64,000 bases of DNA, taken from positions 165,533 through 229,532 of the forward strand of contig NZ_JOEV01000017.1 of NCBI RefSeq assembly GCF_000721105.1, in the 5' to 3' direction. The stretch is from Streptomyces cellulosae (lineage in GTDB: Bacteria > Actinomycetota > Actinomycetes > Streptomycetales > Streptomycetaceae). Numbering within the stretch: position 1 is the first letter of the stretch; the number at the start of each line of letters is the position of its first letter. Shown here in pieces: positions 35,769 through 45,409 of this stretch. Made by a program: the position numbers and the translations under genes. A model generated the notes under the pieces. The model saw nothing but the letters and a program-made list of their open reading frames with translations, was not told the DNA's origin and made no database searches.

Positions 35769-38159
35769 TCAGCTCTCCTGCCCCGACGGCTTGCGCAGGT
35801 GCGGCCGGGCCGCGGCCGCGCGGGCGATCAGGCCGCTCCACCACTCCGACAACCCCCACACCACGCGCACCGTGGAACGCGGGGCGAGGACCGCGCGCAG
35901 TCGGGTGCTCCTGCTGACCGTGCTCCCCAGCGCGGCGACGGCCCGGCGGACGTCGTCCGCGAGGCCCGCAGTGGGCCGTGGCCGTGGCGCGTAGAGGACC
36001 TGCTCCACGGCGTCCGCCACCCGGTGCACCGAGGCCGCCGCCGTCGGATCCAGATGCCCGATCCGAATGATCCGGGCGGCCGCCCTGCGTGGGGTCTGCG
36101 AGTCGTCCGGCGCGATTCCGAAGTCCCACGCCGAATCGGTCAGCTCCTGCCAGGCCGCGAGGGTGGCCGGTGCCACGTCGGCTTCACCGCGGCCGTGTCC
36201 GCCCAGCCGTACCGCTCTGGTCCGCATTCGCCACAGCATGGGCGCCAGCGGGATGGCCAGGGCGGCCAAGCCACCGAGGACCCACGCCAGCAGCACGTAC
36301 CACTTCGGGCCGTCGTCGCTCGCGCTCAGCGCGGCCTGCGGGGACTGGCTCGCGCAGCCGTCCAGCTTCCGCTGCTGCGGGGTGCAGGACGCGTCGTCCG
36401 AGGCCGACGCGGAGGGCGCCGTGCTCGCCGACTGGGAAGGCTCCGCCGGGTTGGGCAGGGAGTTCCCGGACGAGTCCGGGACGGTGTACGAGGGCACGGT
36501 GCCCCGGTTCGGGGTCGGCTCGAAGCGGGTCCAGCCCACGCCCTCGAAGTACAGCTCGGGCCAGGCGTGGGCGTCCTTCAGCCCCACCGACACGGTCCCG
36601 TCCGCCTGCGGGGAACCGGGTGCGAAGCCCACCGCGACCCGGGCCGGTATGTCCAGGGAACGGGCCATCGCCGCCATCGCGAAGGAGAAGTGGACGCAGA
36701 AGCCCTGCTTGTCCTTCAGGAAGCGGGCGATCGCCTGCGAGCCGCTGCCGACCTGTACCTGGGTGTCGTACTGGAAGCCGCCGGTCACGGCGAAGTAGTC
36801 CTGGAGCGCGACCGCCTGCTCGTAGGGGTTCCTCGCGTCCGCGGTGACCTGGCGGGCCGTCTCGGACACCACCGCCGGCAGCGACTTGGGCAGGTCGGTG
36901 TACTCGCGGACCAGGGCCGGCGGCGGGTTCGGCGCCGAGGCGAGCTGCTCGGCCGTCGGCTGCACGTCCAGGCTCTTGACCTCGTACGTGAGACCACGGG
37001 TGTTCTGGCCGTGGTCGCCGACGAGCGTCATGCCCTGGGGTTCGTAGCGCCAGTTGCCGCCGATCCGGACGCCGCTGGGCGGGTACGGCATCGGAAGCCA
37101 GTCCTGGGCGTACCAGTCGGCCGCCGAGATGGTGGTCCGGTTCTCCGTGCGCCTGACGTCGGGGGCGAGGCCGACGGGGGTCGGGAAATCGCCCTTGGGA
37201 ACGGCGGTGATGGACCGCTTGGACGGCTTCCAGGTGGTGCCGTCGAAGTCGTCCAGGGAGACGATCCGCAGGTAGAGGTTGGAGACGTCCGCGTCGGAGT
37301 CGGGGCGCAGGGAGAGAACCGTGCGGTCCTCGTCCACATTGAGACTGTCGCGCAGGGACACCAGCGGGTTGACCGCGGAGATCGTGCCGCCGCCTCCGGT
37401 GCCGGAGCCCACGCCCGTCCCGGCGCCGTCCAGCAGGCCGCCGTTCATCGCGGGCAGGGCGAGCGGCACCACGAGGGCAACTCCCAGGGCGACCACGCCG
37501 ATGCGCCGCCCGGTACGGACCGGGGCCACCACCCCGGACTCCTCGCCCGGGACGCGCGCGGCGCCGCCGAAGACCCGGCCCCACTGCGACAGCCGCTCCC
37601 GCCCCTCGGCCAGGAGGAGCAGCAGATAGCCGGCCGCCGCGACCAGGAACCAGAGCCAGTCGCTGCCGCCGTCGGACAGCCCCGCGGCCACGGAGTACAG
37701 CGCGAGCAACGGCAGGCCGGCCGGGGCCGCGCTGCGGAAGGTCACCGCGAGGGTGTCCACCGCGAGCCCGATGATCAGCACACCGCCGACGAGCATCAAG
37801 CGGATGCCGTCGGACTCCAGTGGCGCCGGAATCGCGTACCGCGCGATGTCGTCAGAGCCCAGTTGCAGCAGGTCGGCGAAGTGCCGGAAGGCGGCAGGGC
37901 CGGGTATCAGCCCGACGAAGGCCTGCTCCCGGGCGAAGGTCACGGTCAGCAGCAGCAGCGTGACCAGGGCCTGCGCTGCCAGGGTCAGCGGCCGGGCCAG
38001 CGGCACCCGCCGGGCCGCCGCACCCACGCCCGACTGCACCGCCAGCAGGAAGCCGGCCTGCAGGATCCAGGTGGCCGGCCGGACCAGCGGCAGCAGGGCG
38101 CACGCGGACATCAGCGTGGCCGCCCAGGCGCACAGCGCCAGTCGTGCCCGCCCGCTCAT
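35769..38159 (-). CDS. Transglutaminase-like membrane protein (TgpA type)
   Basis: A 796-residue membrane protein. About seven helices fill the first 220 residues, then an extracytoplasmic transglutaminase-like domain with the catalytic Cys in DKQGFCVHFSFAMA and the His in LKDAHAWPELYFEGVGW, a Ser/Pro/Ala-rich linker, one more helix (YVLLAWVLGGLAALAIPLAP) and a C-terminal DUF4129-type region. It is the third gene of a moxR-DUF58-tgpA operon (4-base ATGA overlap), an arrangement common in actinobacteria and proteobacteria. The 3' end lies beside the G/C homopolymer. Confidence 0.92.
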   Translation of the reverse strand: MSGRARLALCAWAATLMSACALLPLVRPATWILQAGFLLAVQSGVGAAARRVPLARPLTLAAQALVTLLLLTVTFAREQAFVGLIPGPAAFRHFADLLQLGSDDIARYAIPAPLESDGIRLMLVGGVLIIGLAVDTLAVTFRSAAPAGLPLLALYSVAAGLSDGGSDWLWFLVAAAGYLLLLLAEGRERLSQWGRVFGGAARVPGEESGVVAPVRTGRRIGVVALGVALVVPLALPAMNGGLLDGAGTGVGSGTGGGGTISAVNPLVSLRDSLNVDEDRTVLSLRPDSDADVSNLYLRIVSLDDFDGTTWKPSKRSITAVPKGDFPTPVGLAPDVRRTENRTTISAADWYAQDWLPMPYPPSGVRIGGNWRYEPQGMTLVGDHGQNTRGLTYEVKSLDVQPTAEQLASAPNPPPALVREYTDLPKSLPAVVSETARQVTADARNPYEQAVALQDYFAVTGGFQYDTQVQVGSGSQAIARFLKDKQGFCVHFSFAMAAMARSLDIPARVAVGFAPGSPQADGTVSVGLKDAHAWPELYFEGVGWTRFEPTPNRGTVPSYTVPDSSGNSLPNPAEPSQSASTAPSASASDDASCTPQQRKLDGCASQSPQAALSASDDGPKWYVLLAWVLGGLAALAIPLAPMLWRMRTRAVRLGGHGRGEADVAPATLAAWQELTDSAWDFGIAPDDSQTPRRAAARIIRIGHLDPTAAASVHRVADAVEQVLYAPRPRPTAGLADDVRRAVAALGSTVSRSTRLRAVLAPRSTVRVVWGLSEWWSGLIARAAAARPHLRKPSGQES

Positions 38160-39523
38160 GACCGTCCCTCCCCACTGCCGAGCGCACCGACGCCCGTCCG
38201 CTCACTCTCCGCCCGGCGCCACAGGTCGTTCAGCGAGGCACTCCGGGGCACGCCCAGTGCCGTCCACCCCGCCTCGCGCAGCAACCGCAGCCGCTCCTCG
38301 CTCCTGCCCGACGGGCCGGACACATCGCCCGGTTCCCGCGTCCAGCTGTCGCTGTCCAGCACGAAGGCGACCGCTCCTCCACTGCGTTGCCGCATCTTCC
38401 CCGCGATCGCGGCCTGCTCCTCGTCGAGATCGCCGAAGAAGGCCACCAACAGTCCCTCGTTGCCGCCGCGCAGCACGTCGTAGGCCCGGGACAGGCCCGC
38501 GCCGTCGGAGTGGTCGATCACCGCGAGGGTGTCCATCATCAGCCCGGCCGCGTCCGCCGTCTCCTGGCTGGCGCCCGCGAAACCGTCGGCGCCCTCGCCG
38601 GGCACCGAGTTGCCGGTGTCCGTCAACAGCCGCACCGAGAAGCCCCGTTCCAGCATGTGCACCAGGACCGACGCGGCGCCCGACACGGCCCACTCGAAGG
38701 CCGAGTCGGGGCCCGCGCCCCGGAAGGCGAGGCCCCGGGTGTCCAGCAGGACCGTGCAGCGGGCGCGCTGCGGCTGCTCCTCGCGGCGGACCATCAGCTC
38801 GCCGTAGCGCGCGGTGGAGCGCCAGTGCACCCGGCGCAGGTCGTCGCCGTAGCGGTAGCCGCGCGGGATGATGTCGTCCTCACCGGCCAGCGCCAGCGAG
38901 CGGTTCCGCCCGTCGCCGTACCCCTTCGCCTCGCCGCTGAGCCGCACCGGCTGCAGCGGCTCCACGCGCGGGATCACCGTCAGGGTGTCGTACGTCGAGA
39001 AGGACCGGGTCAGCTCGCACATGCCGAACGGGTCGGTCAGGCGCAGCTGCAGCGGGCCCAGCGGGTAGCGGCCGCGCAGGTCGGAGCGGACGCGGTAGGA
39101 CACCTCGCGGCGGCCGCCCGGTTCCACCCGGTCCAGCACGAAGCGGGGACGCGGGCCGAGGACGTACGGCACCCGGTCCTGGAGCATCAGCAGGCCCGTG
39201 GGCAACCGCGAGACGTTGTCCATCCGCAGATGGACCCGGGCCTCACTGCCGGCCGGCACGCGCCCGGGGGAGAGCCGGCGGCTGCCGGCCACCCGGTAGC
39301 GGGTGCGGAAGAGCACGCCGGCGCAGATCAGGGGCAGCGCGGCCAGCAGCAGTCCGACCCGCAGCAGATCGCTCTGGCCGAGGACGTAGGCGCAGACGGC
39401 GGCGGCGATCCCAGCCGCGAAGAAGGACCGGCCACGGGTGGTCAGACCGGCCAGAGCCGTGCGCAGCCCGCCCTTCTCGCCCCGCTCCGCCTCCGCCTGC
39501 CCACTCGCCCCGGTGGACATCAC
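38156..39523 (-). CDS. DUF58 domain protein (MoxR-associated)
   Basis: A 455-residue protein. Two helices near the N-terminus (FFAAGIAAAVCAYVLG, LLRVGLLLAALPLICAGVLF) are followed by a beta domain and the DUF58 segment GDDLRRVHWRSTARYGELMVR. A vWA-like core (RCTVLLDTRG) follows. Such proteins are thought to be chaperoned by MoxR ATPases. It overlaps both neighbours by ATGA, so the three products probably work as a unit at the cell surface. Confidence 0.93.
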   Translation of the reverse strand: MMSTGASGQAEAERGEKGGLRTALAGLTTRGRSFFAAGIAAAVCAYVLGQSDLLRVGLLLAALPLICAGVLFRTRYRVAGSRRLSPGRVPAGSEARVHLRMDNVSRLPTGLLMLQDRVPYVLGPRPRFVLDRVEPGGRREVSYRVRSDLRGRYPLGPLQLRLTDPFGMCELTRSFSTYDTLTVIPRVEPLQPVRLSGEAKGYGDGRNRSLALAGEDDIIPRGYRYGDDLRRVHWRSTARYGELMVRREEQPQRARCTVLLDTRGLAFRGAGPDSAFEWAVSGAASVLVHMLERGFSVRLLTDTGNSVPGEGADGFAGASQETADAAGLMMDTLAVIDHSDGAGLSRAYDVLRGGNEGLLVAFFGDLDEEQAAIAGKMRQRSGGAVAFVLDSDSWTREPGDVSGPSGRSEERLRLLREAGWTALGVPRSASLNDLWRRAESERTGVGALGSGEGRS

Positions 39524-40557
39524 AGCCTCCGCGGCGGCGGCTGCTGGCCGAACGCCGTGGCGCCGCGGGCCACGCCGAGGCCGCCCTGCTGAGGGGCGGC
39601 GGGCAGCGGGGTGCGCTGCAGGATCTCCTGCACGACCTGCTCGGCCGTACGGCGGTTCAGCTGGGCCTGGGCGGTCGGCAGCAGACGGTGGGCCAGGACC
39701 GCGACGGCGAGCGCCTGCACATCGTCCGGCAGCGCGTACTCCCGGCCGCTGAGGGCCGCGGACGCCTTCGCCGCGCGGAGCAGGTGCAGCGTCGCGCGCG
39801 GTGAGGCCCCGAGTCTGAGGTCGGGGTGGGTACGGGTGGCGGCGACCAGCTCCACCGCGTACCGGCGGACCGGGTCGGCGACGTGCACGCCGCGGACGGC
39901 GTCGATCAGCTTCACCACGTCGTGCGCGTGCGCCACCGGCTGGAGGTCGTCCAGGGGGTTGACCCCGCCGTGGATGTCGAGCATCTGCAACTCGGCCTCC
40001 GCGCTGGGGTAACCGATGGAGACGCGGGCCATGAAGCGGTCGCGCTGGGCCTCCGGCAGCGGGTAGGTGCCCTCCATCTCGACCGGGTTCTGGGTGGCCA
40101 CCACCATGAAGGGGCTGGGCAGTTCATAGGTCTGCCCGTCGATGGTGACCTGGCGCTCCTCCATGGACTCCAGGAGCGCCGACTGGGTCTTCGGCGAGGC
40201 GCGGTTGATCTCGTCGCCGATCACGATCTGCGCGAAGATCGCGCCCGGCTTGAACTCGAAGTCCCGGCGCTGCTGGTCCCAGATGGACACACCGGTGATG
40301 TCCGAGGGCAGCAGGTCGGGCGTGAACTGGATGCGGCGCACGGAGCAGTCGATGGACCGCGCCAGTGCCTTGGCGAGCATGGTCTTGCCGACGCCGGGGA
40401 CATCCTCGATCAGAAGATGGCCCTCGGCGAGCAGTACGGTCAGCGAAAGCCGTACGACCTCGGGCTTGCCCTCGATCACACCCTCCACGGAACTGCGGAC
40501 ACGCTCCACAGTGGCGGTCAGATCAGTAAGGCTCGCTCGATCGTCATAGGTCGTCAC
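39520..40557 (-). CDS. MoxR-family AAA+ ATPase
   Basis: A 345-residue AAA+ ATPase with Walker A GVGKTMLAK in EDVPGVGKTMLAKAL, Walker B VIGDEINRASPKTQSALLE, sensor 1 VVATQNPVEMEGTYPLPEAQ and arginine finger RDRFMARV. MoxR proteins assemble or mature partner complexes containing vWA proteins; here the partner is the DUF58 gene immediately downstream. The GTG at 40557 has AGGAGGG before it; an upstream in-frame ATG (40668) would add a basic, unconserved extension. It is the first gene of the operon. Confidence 0.93.
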   Translation of the reverse strand: MTTYDDRASLTDLTATVERVRSSVEGVIEGKPEVVRLSLTVLLAEGHLLIEDVPGVGKTMLAKALARSIDCSVRRIQFTPDLLPSDITGVSIWDQQRRDFEFKPGAIFAQIVIGDEINRASPKTQSALLESMEERQVTIDGQTYELPSPFMVVATQNPVEMEGTYPLPEAQRDRFMARVSIGYPSAEAELQMLDIHGGVNPLDDLQPVAHAHDVVKLIDAVRGVHVADPVRRYAVELVAATRTHPDLRLGASPRATLHLLRAAKASAALSGREYALPDDVQALAVAVLAHRLLPTAQAQLNRRTAEQVVQEILQRTPLPAAPQQGGLGVARGATAFGQQPPPRRL

Positions 40558-40794
40558 CCGGCCCTCCTCGGCCCGTTCTTTCCGAGCCGGCGCACTCGAT
40601 GCGCGACCGGCCCACCTCGAAACACGGACACCACGCGAGAAAAGTTCCGCGCGACGCCACAACCGCATTCTTGCTGCCGTTACCGTTTCGTGTCACTCGC
40701 CTGTGGACAACTGCCCGCGATATGTCGGGGCTTGCGGTCTTTTGCGTACCTCGAGGCCGGGAATCGACAGCGAAACGACAGGTGTGGGGGACGG

Positions 40795-41364
40795 TTACGA
40801 GGGCTCGACGGGGGGCTGTGCGGGGTCGATCTCGCGCAGCAGGCCGGTCCTCACGTCGAAGACGAAGCCGCGCACGTCGTCGGTGTGCAGCAGGAACGGC
40901 GAGGTGCGCACCCGCTGCATCGACTGCCGTACGTCCTGGTCGACGTCCCGGAACGACTCCACCGCCCAGGCCGGGCGCTGTCCGACCTCCATCTCCAGAT
41001 CGGTGCGGAAGTCCTCGGTGATCGCCTCCAGGCCGCAGCCCGTGTGGTGGATCAGCACGACGCTGCGCGTGCCGAGCTTGCGCTGGCTGATGGTGAGCGA
41101 GCGGATGACGTCGTCGGTGACGACCCCACCGGCGTTGCGGATGGTGTGACAGTCGCCGAGCTCCAGGCCGAGCGCGGCGTGCAGGTCGAGCCGGGCGTCC
41201 ATGCAGGCCACCACGGCGACGTGGAGCACGGGACGGGCGTCCATGCCCGGATCGGTGAAGGCGGCGGCATACTGCTCGTTCGCCTCGACGAGACGGTCGG
41301 TGACAGAGCCGCCGGTGCTTATGGCGGCTTCGGAGCCTGTGGGAAGCGATGCGGAAGTCGTCAT
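40795..41364 (-). CDS. Beta-carbonic anhydrase
   Basis: Interconverts CO2 and bicarbonate. The 189-residue protein has ACMDARLD (Zn Cys and the Asp-Arg pair) and IHHTGCGLEA (His and second Cys), then NAGGVV. This matches the short beta-class enzymes of actinobacteria. TACCGT eight bases before the ATG at 41364 could be a -10 box, and no strong ribosome site is seen, so the message may be leaderless. It lies between the moxR operon and the dcw promoter on the minus strand. Confidence 0.92.
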   Translation of the reverse strand: MTTSASLPTGSEAAISTGGSVTDRLVEANEQYAAAFTDPGMDARPVLHVAVVACMDARLDLHAALGLELGDCHTIRNAGGVVTDDVIRSLTISQRKLGTRSVVLIHHTGCGLEAITEDFRTDLEMEVGQRPAWAVESFRDVDQDVRQSMQRVRTSPFLLHTDDVRGFVFDVRTGLLREIDPAQPPVEPS

Positions 41365-41540
41365 ACCCAAGACGGTACTGGTCACGGTCGCGTGGGGCAT
41401 GGTGTGAGGAAGGACAAAGAACGCCCGTGGGCGTTGTTGTGAGCTAACCCACACAGGTGGCGTGAGCGCGGCCAGACGGGTGTTTCCTCCCGTTCCGCCG
41501 TATCGATCACACCCGGTCCCGCGACGCGCAGGCCGGTTGA

Positions 41541-41568
41541 TTGACCGCGAGACAGCGTGGACTAAAGT
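41541..41568 (+). promoter_or_regulatory. Promoter of the dcw cluster upstream of rsmH
   Basis: TTGACC (-35) and TAAAGT (-10) are 16 bases apart in the 421-base gap between the carbonic anhydrase and rsmH. Transcription would start near 41575 and give a leader of about 210 bases. No mraZ gene is present in the gap, unlike in many bacteria. Confidence 0.65.
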
Positions 41569-41785
41569 GACGCGAAGTGGGAGGCGAGGTCTCCCTGCGG
41601 ACTGATTTCCCCCGGAGACCCCGGCGATTTTCCGGAGATCTCCCCACGTGCGCGGCGCGTACGTACGGCTCGGCCTCCTCCCGCTCCCGGCCGGCTGACG
41701 CTCAGGGCGCCGGCAGGCCTCCCCTTCGACGAGCGGGCGGGGACCCGGCGGTGCGTACGGCCCGTGCCGGATCTGAGAGGGCCCC

Positions 41786-42745
41786 TTGAGCCAGCAGAGT
41801 CGACACGTCCCGGTGATGCTCCAGCGGTGCCTGGACCTGTTGGCCCCCGCCCTGCAGATCCCCGGGGCGGTGGTCGTCGACTGCACCCTCGGTCTCGGCG
41901 GCCACAGCGAGGCCCTGCTGGCGCGGTTCCCCGAGGCCCGGCTCGTCGCCCTCGACCGTGACAAGGAGGCCCTGCGCCTGTCCGGCGAGCGGCTCGCGCC
42001 CTACGGGGAGCGCGCCACCCTCGTACACGCGGTCTACGACGACCTCCCGGACGTCCTCGGCAGGCTCGGCATCCCGCGCGTCCAGGGCGTCCTCTTCGAC
42101 CTCGGCGTCTCCTCCATGCAACTGGACGAGGCCGACCGCGGGTTCGCCTACGCCCAGGACGCCCCGCTCGACATGCGCATGGACCAGACGACCGGCATCA
42201 GCGCGGCCGAGGTCCTCAACACCTACCCGCCAGGCGAACTGGTGCGGATCCTGCGGGCGTACGGCGAGGAGAAGCAGGCCAAGCGGATCGTGGCCGCGAT
42301 CGTGCGGGAGCGGCAGAAGGAGCCGTTCGTCAACAGCGCGCGGCTCGTCGAGCTCATCCGGGACGCACTGCCGCAGGCCGCCAAGCGCACCGGAGGCAAT
42401 CCGGCCAAGCGCACCTTCCAGGCCCTGCGCATCGAGGTCAACGGTGAACTCGCCGTGCTGGAGCAGGCGATCCCGGCCGCGGTGAAGGTGCTCGACGTCG
42501 GCGGGCGGATCGCCGTGCTGTCGTACCACTCGCTGGAGGACCGGCTGGTCAAGCAGGTGTTCGCGGCCGGCGCCGCCACCACCGCGCCGCCCGGCCTGCC
42601 GGTGGTCCCCGAGCGCTACCAGCCCCGGCTCAAGCTCCTCACGCGCGGTGCCGAACTTCCCACCGAGGAAGAGATCGCCGAGAACCGGCGGGCGGCACCG
42701 GCGCGGCTGCGCGGGGCCGAGCGCGTCAGGGAGGACGTCGGGTGA
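41786..42745 (+). CDS. rsmH: 16S rRNA (cytosine(1402)-N(4))-methyltransferase RsmH
   Basis: First gene of the dcw cluster; methylates C1402 in the ribosomal P site. The 319-residue protein shows [14 protein letters not shown], the SAM loop [41 protein letters not shown], the Pro/Gly-rich [22 protein letters not shown] and [19 protein letters not shown] at 41786 is the start, with GAGAGG before it. ftsL begins 71 bases after the stop. mraZ is missing upstream. Confidence 0.96.
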   Translation: MSQQSRHVPVMLQRCLDLLAPALQIPGAVVVDCTLGLGGHSEALLARFPEARLVALDRDKEALRLSGERLAPYGERATLVHAVYDDLPDVLGRLGIPRVQGVLFDLGVSSMQLDEADRGFAYAQDAPLDMRMDQTTGISAAEVLNTYPPGELVRILRAYGEEKQAKRIVAAIVRERQKEPFVNSARLVELIRDALPQAAKRTGGNPAKRTFQALRIEVNGELAVLEQAIPAAVKVLDVGGRIAVLSYHSLEDRLVKQVFAAGAATTAPPGLPVVPERYQPRLKLLTRGAELPTEEEIAENRRAAPARLRGAERVREDVG

Positions 42746-42815
42746 GCGAGCCGGGGAAAGCCGGGAGGGGCGGGCCGGCGAGGGCAGCGGGGACAGCGGA
42801 CCCAGGGGAGGGCCT

Positions 42816-43373
42816 GTGCGCAAGAAACCCCAACTGAGGGGCAGGGCCGCCCGTCTGGCGCGGCTCATCCCGATGACCGCGGGCCCCGGGCAGGCCGCCC
42901 GCGCTCCCTTCGTCCTCCTCGTCGTGCTTCTTCTCGGCGGTGGCCTGATCGGGCTGCTCCTGCTGAACTCGGCCGTCTCCGAAGGCTCGTTCGAACTCGA
43001 CGACCTGCAGAAGGGGACGAAGAGCCTCACCGACGAGGAACAGGCGCTCCAGCGGGACATCGACGCCTACTCGGCCCCCGACGCCCTCCAGCGCCGGGCC
43101 CGGGAGCTCGGCATGGTGCCCGGCGGCGACCCGGCCTTCCTCGACCCCGACGGCACCGTCAAGGGCGTACCGAGTCCCGCCTCCGGCGCCCAGCAGACCT
43201 CCGCGCGCTTCCCCCTCGTCCTGGCCCCGGAGGCGATGGGCACCGCGACCGGGCCGAAACGGGCCACGGTCCCGACGCCGACGGCCACCCCCACCCCCAC
43301 CTCCCCGTCCTTCACGACCCAGACCCAGTCCCACACCCAGCCCCAGACCGAGACCCCGACCCCCGGCAGGTGA
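42816..43373 (+). CDS. ftsL: Cell division protein FtsL
   Basis: A 185-residue bitopic septal protein. A basic cytoplasmic end (RKKPQLRGRAARLARLI) is followed by one membrane helix (about 31-50, FVLLVVLLLGGGLIGLLLLN), a short coiled coil (LDDLQKGTKSLTDEEQALQR, ALQRRARELGM) and an extended Thr/Pro/Ser-rich tail. FtsL works with DivIC/FtsB and FtsQ at the divisome. Assignment rests on position and topology, since the family varies in sequence. The GTG at 42816 has GGGGAGGG upstream, and the end overlaps ftsI by GTGA. Confidence 0.88.
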   Translation: MRKKPQLRGRAARLARLIPMTAGPGQAARAPFVLLVVLLLGGGLIGLLLLNSAVSEGSFELDDLQKGTKSLTDEEQALQRDIDAYSAPDALQRRARELGMVPGGDPAFLDPDGTVKGVPSPASGAQQTSARFPLVLAPEAMGTATGPKRATVPTPTATPTPTSPSFTTQTQSHTQPQTETPTPGR

Positions 43374-45358
43374 CGGAAGTGTCCGACAGGGAACCGCCGC
43401 GCCGCCGCGTGCCCCGGCCCGTACGCCCCGAGCGCCCCGCCCGTCCCGCCCGCCCCGTCGGCCGGCGCGGTCCGGCGGGCCCCGGCGCCCGTCCGGCCCG
43501 CCGCCCGGCGCCGCCCCGCTCCGCGGCCCCCCGAGTCATCCGGCTGGGCAGTCCCCGCCCCCGGCTGCGCATGATCGGCCTCGCGCTGACCCTCGTGCTG
43601 ATCGCGTTCGTCGTACGGCTGTTCCAGGTGCAGGCCGTCGACGCGAGCACCTACGCCGCCAAGGCGCAGCAGAACCGGTACGTCGGCTACACCCTCGCCG
43701 CCGAGCGCGGCGGGATCACCGACCGCGACGGCGTCGCCCTGGCGACCAGCGTGGACGCGTACACGATCACGGCCGACCCGACGCTGTTCACCCGCGAGCA
43801 GCTGAAGGTCGACGACGGGCCCGAGCAGGCCGCCGCGCTGCTCGCCCCGATCCTCGGCACGGACCAGGGCTCGATCGTCAAGAAGCTCAGGCCCGCCGAC
43901 AAGAAGCTGCGGTACGTCGTCCTCGCCTACCGCCAGACCCCGCAGGTCTGGAAGCAGATCAAGGACCTGAAGACCACGCTGGCCACCAAGGCCGGGACAG
44001 ACCCCGGTACGGCCAACGTCCTCGCGGGCGTGCTCGCCGTGCCCACCACCAAGCGGGTGTACCCCAACGGCGACCTCGCCGCCGGGATACTCGGCTGGGT
44101 CAACGCCGAGGGCAAGGGCGGCGGCGGGGTCGAGCAGCAGCTGAACGGTCTGCTGGCCGGCAAGGACGGCAAGATCCGCTATGCCCAGTCCGGGGGCCGG
44201 CAGGTGCCGACCGTGGGCTCCACCGAGACGCCCGCCGTGCCCGGCAGCGACGTCGAGCTCACCATCGACCGCGACATCCAATGGGCCGCGCAGAAGGCGA
44301 TCACCGACCAGGTCAAGGCGTCCAAGGCCGACCGCGGCTATGTGATCGTGCAGGACACCCGGACCGGCGAGGTCCTCGCCATGGCCGACGCGCCCGGCTT
44401 CGACCCGAACGACCTGTCCAAGGCCAGCGGCGTGAACATGGGCAACGCGGCCGTCCAGGACGCCTACGAGCCCGGCTCCACCGCGAAGATCATGTCGATG
44501 GCCGCCGTCCTGCAGGAGGGTGTGGCCACCCCGCAGACGCATGTCGTCGTGCCCAACCGGCTGCACCGCGGCGACCGGCTGTTCAAGGACGACATCGACC
44601 ACGAGACCTGGTACCTCACGCTCAACGGCGTGCTCGCCAAGTCCAGCAACATCGGGACCATCCTGGCCACCGGGCAGCTCGGCAAGACGCAGCGGCAGGC
44701 CAACCAGGTCCTCTACTCGTACCTGCGCAAGTTCGGCCTCGGCAGCTACACCGGGCTCGGCTTCCCGGGCGAGACGAAGGGCATCCTCGCGGCGCCCGGC
44801 GACTGGTCCACCTCGCAGCAGTACACGATTCCTTTCGGCCAGGGCGTGTCCCTCACCGCGATGCAGGCGGCCTCCGTCTACTCGACGATCGCCAACGGCG
44901 GCGTACGCGTGGCACCCACGCTCGTGCGCGGCACGAAGGGACCGGACGGAGGCTTCACCCCGGCCGCGAAGCCCAAGCAGACAAGGGTGGTCAGCGCCAG
45001 GACGGCGAAGACCCTCGCCCAGATGCTGGAGTCCGTCGTGGACGACGAGGAGGGCACCGGCACCAAGGCCCGCATCCCGGGCTACCGGGTGGCGGGCAAG
45101 ACGGGCACGGCCAACCGCGTGGATCCGGCCACCGGCAAGTACAAGGGCTACACCTCGTCGTTCGCCGGCTTCGCGCCCGCCGACCAGCCTCGGATCACCG
45201 TCTACTGCGCCATCCAGAACGCCACCGAGGGCAGCTACTTCGGCGGCCAGATCTGTGGACCCGTCTACAAGCAGGTCATGGAGTTCGCGCTGAAGAGCCT
45301 GCAGGTCCCGCCGACCGGGGCCAAGGCCGCCAAGCTCCCGGTCACCTACAAACCCTGA
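43370..45358 (+). CDS. ftsI: Penicillin-binding protein FtsI (PBP3, septal transpeptidase)
   Basis: Septal peptidoglycan transpeptidase, partner of FtsW. The 662-residue class B PBP has a basic, proline-rich cytoplasmic arm of 65 residues, one membrane helix (about 67-85), a dimerisation domain with RGGITDRDG, and the transpeptidase motifs SxxK at Ser370 (STAK), SSN at 425-427 and KTG at 577-579. The GTG start overlaps the ftsL stop. murE begins 51 bases downstream. Confidence 0.97.
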   Translation: MTEVSDREPPRRRVPRPVRPERPARPARPVGRRGPAGPGARPARRPAPPRSAAPRVIRLGSPRPRLRMIGLALTLVLIAFVVRLFQVQAVDASTYAAKAQQNRYVGYTLAAERGGITDRDGVALATSVDAYTITADPTLFTREQLKVDDGPEQAAALLAPILGTDQGSIVKKLRPADKKLRYVVLAYRQTPQVWKQIKDLKTTLATKAGTDPGTANVLAGVLAVPTTKRVYPNGDLAAGILGWVNAEGKGGGGVEQQLNGLLAGKDGKIRYAQSGGRQVPTVGSTETPAVPGSDVELTIDRDIQWAAQKAITDQVKASKADRGYVIVQDTRTGEVLAMADAPGFDPNDLSKASGVNMGNAAVQDAYEPGSTAKIMSMAAVLQEGVATPQTHVVVPNRLHRGDRLFKDDIDHETWYLTLNGVLAKSSNIGTILATGQLGKTQRQANQVLYSYLRKFGLGSYTGLGFPGETKGILAAPGDWSTSQQYTIPFGQGVSLTAMQAASVYSTIANGGVRVAPTLVRGTKGPDGGFTPAAKPKQTRVVSARTAKTLAQMLESVVDDEEGTGTKARIPGYRVAGKTGTANRVDPATGKYKGYTSSFAGFAPADQPRITVYCAIQNATEGSYFGGQICGPVYKQVMEFALKSLQVPPTGAKAAKLPVTYKP

Positions 45359-45409
45359 CCAGCAGGGACCCTCCACCCTGATCAGTACCGAGCACCCAGG
45401 AACCACCTC

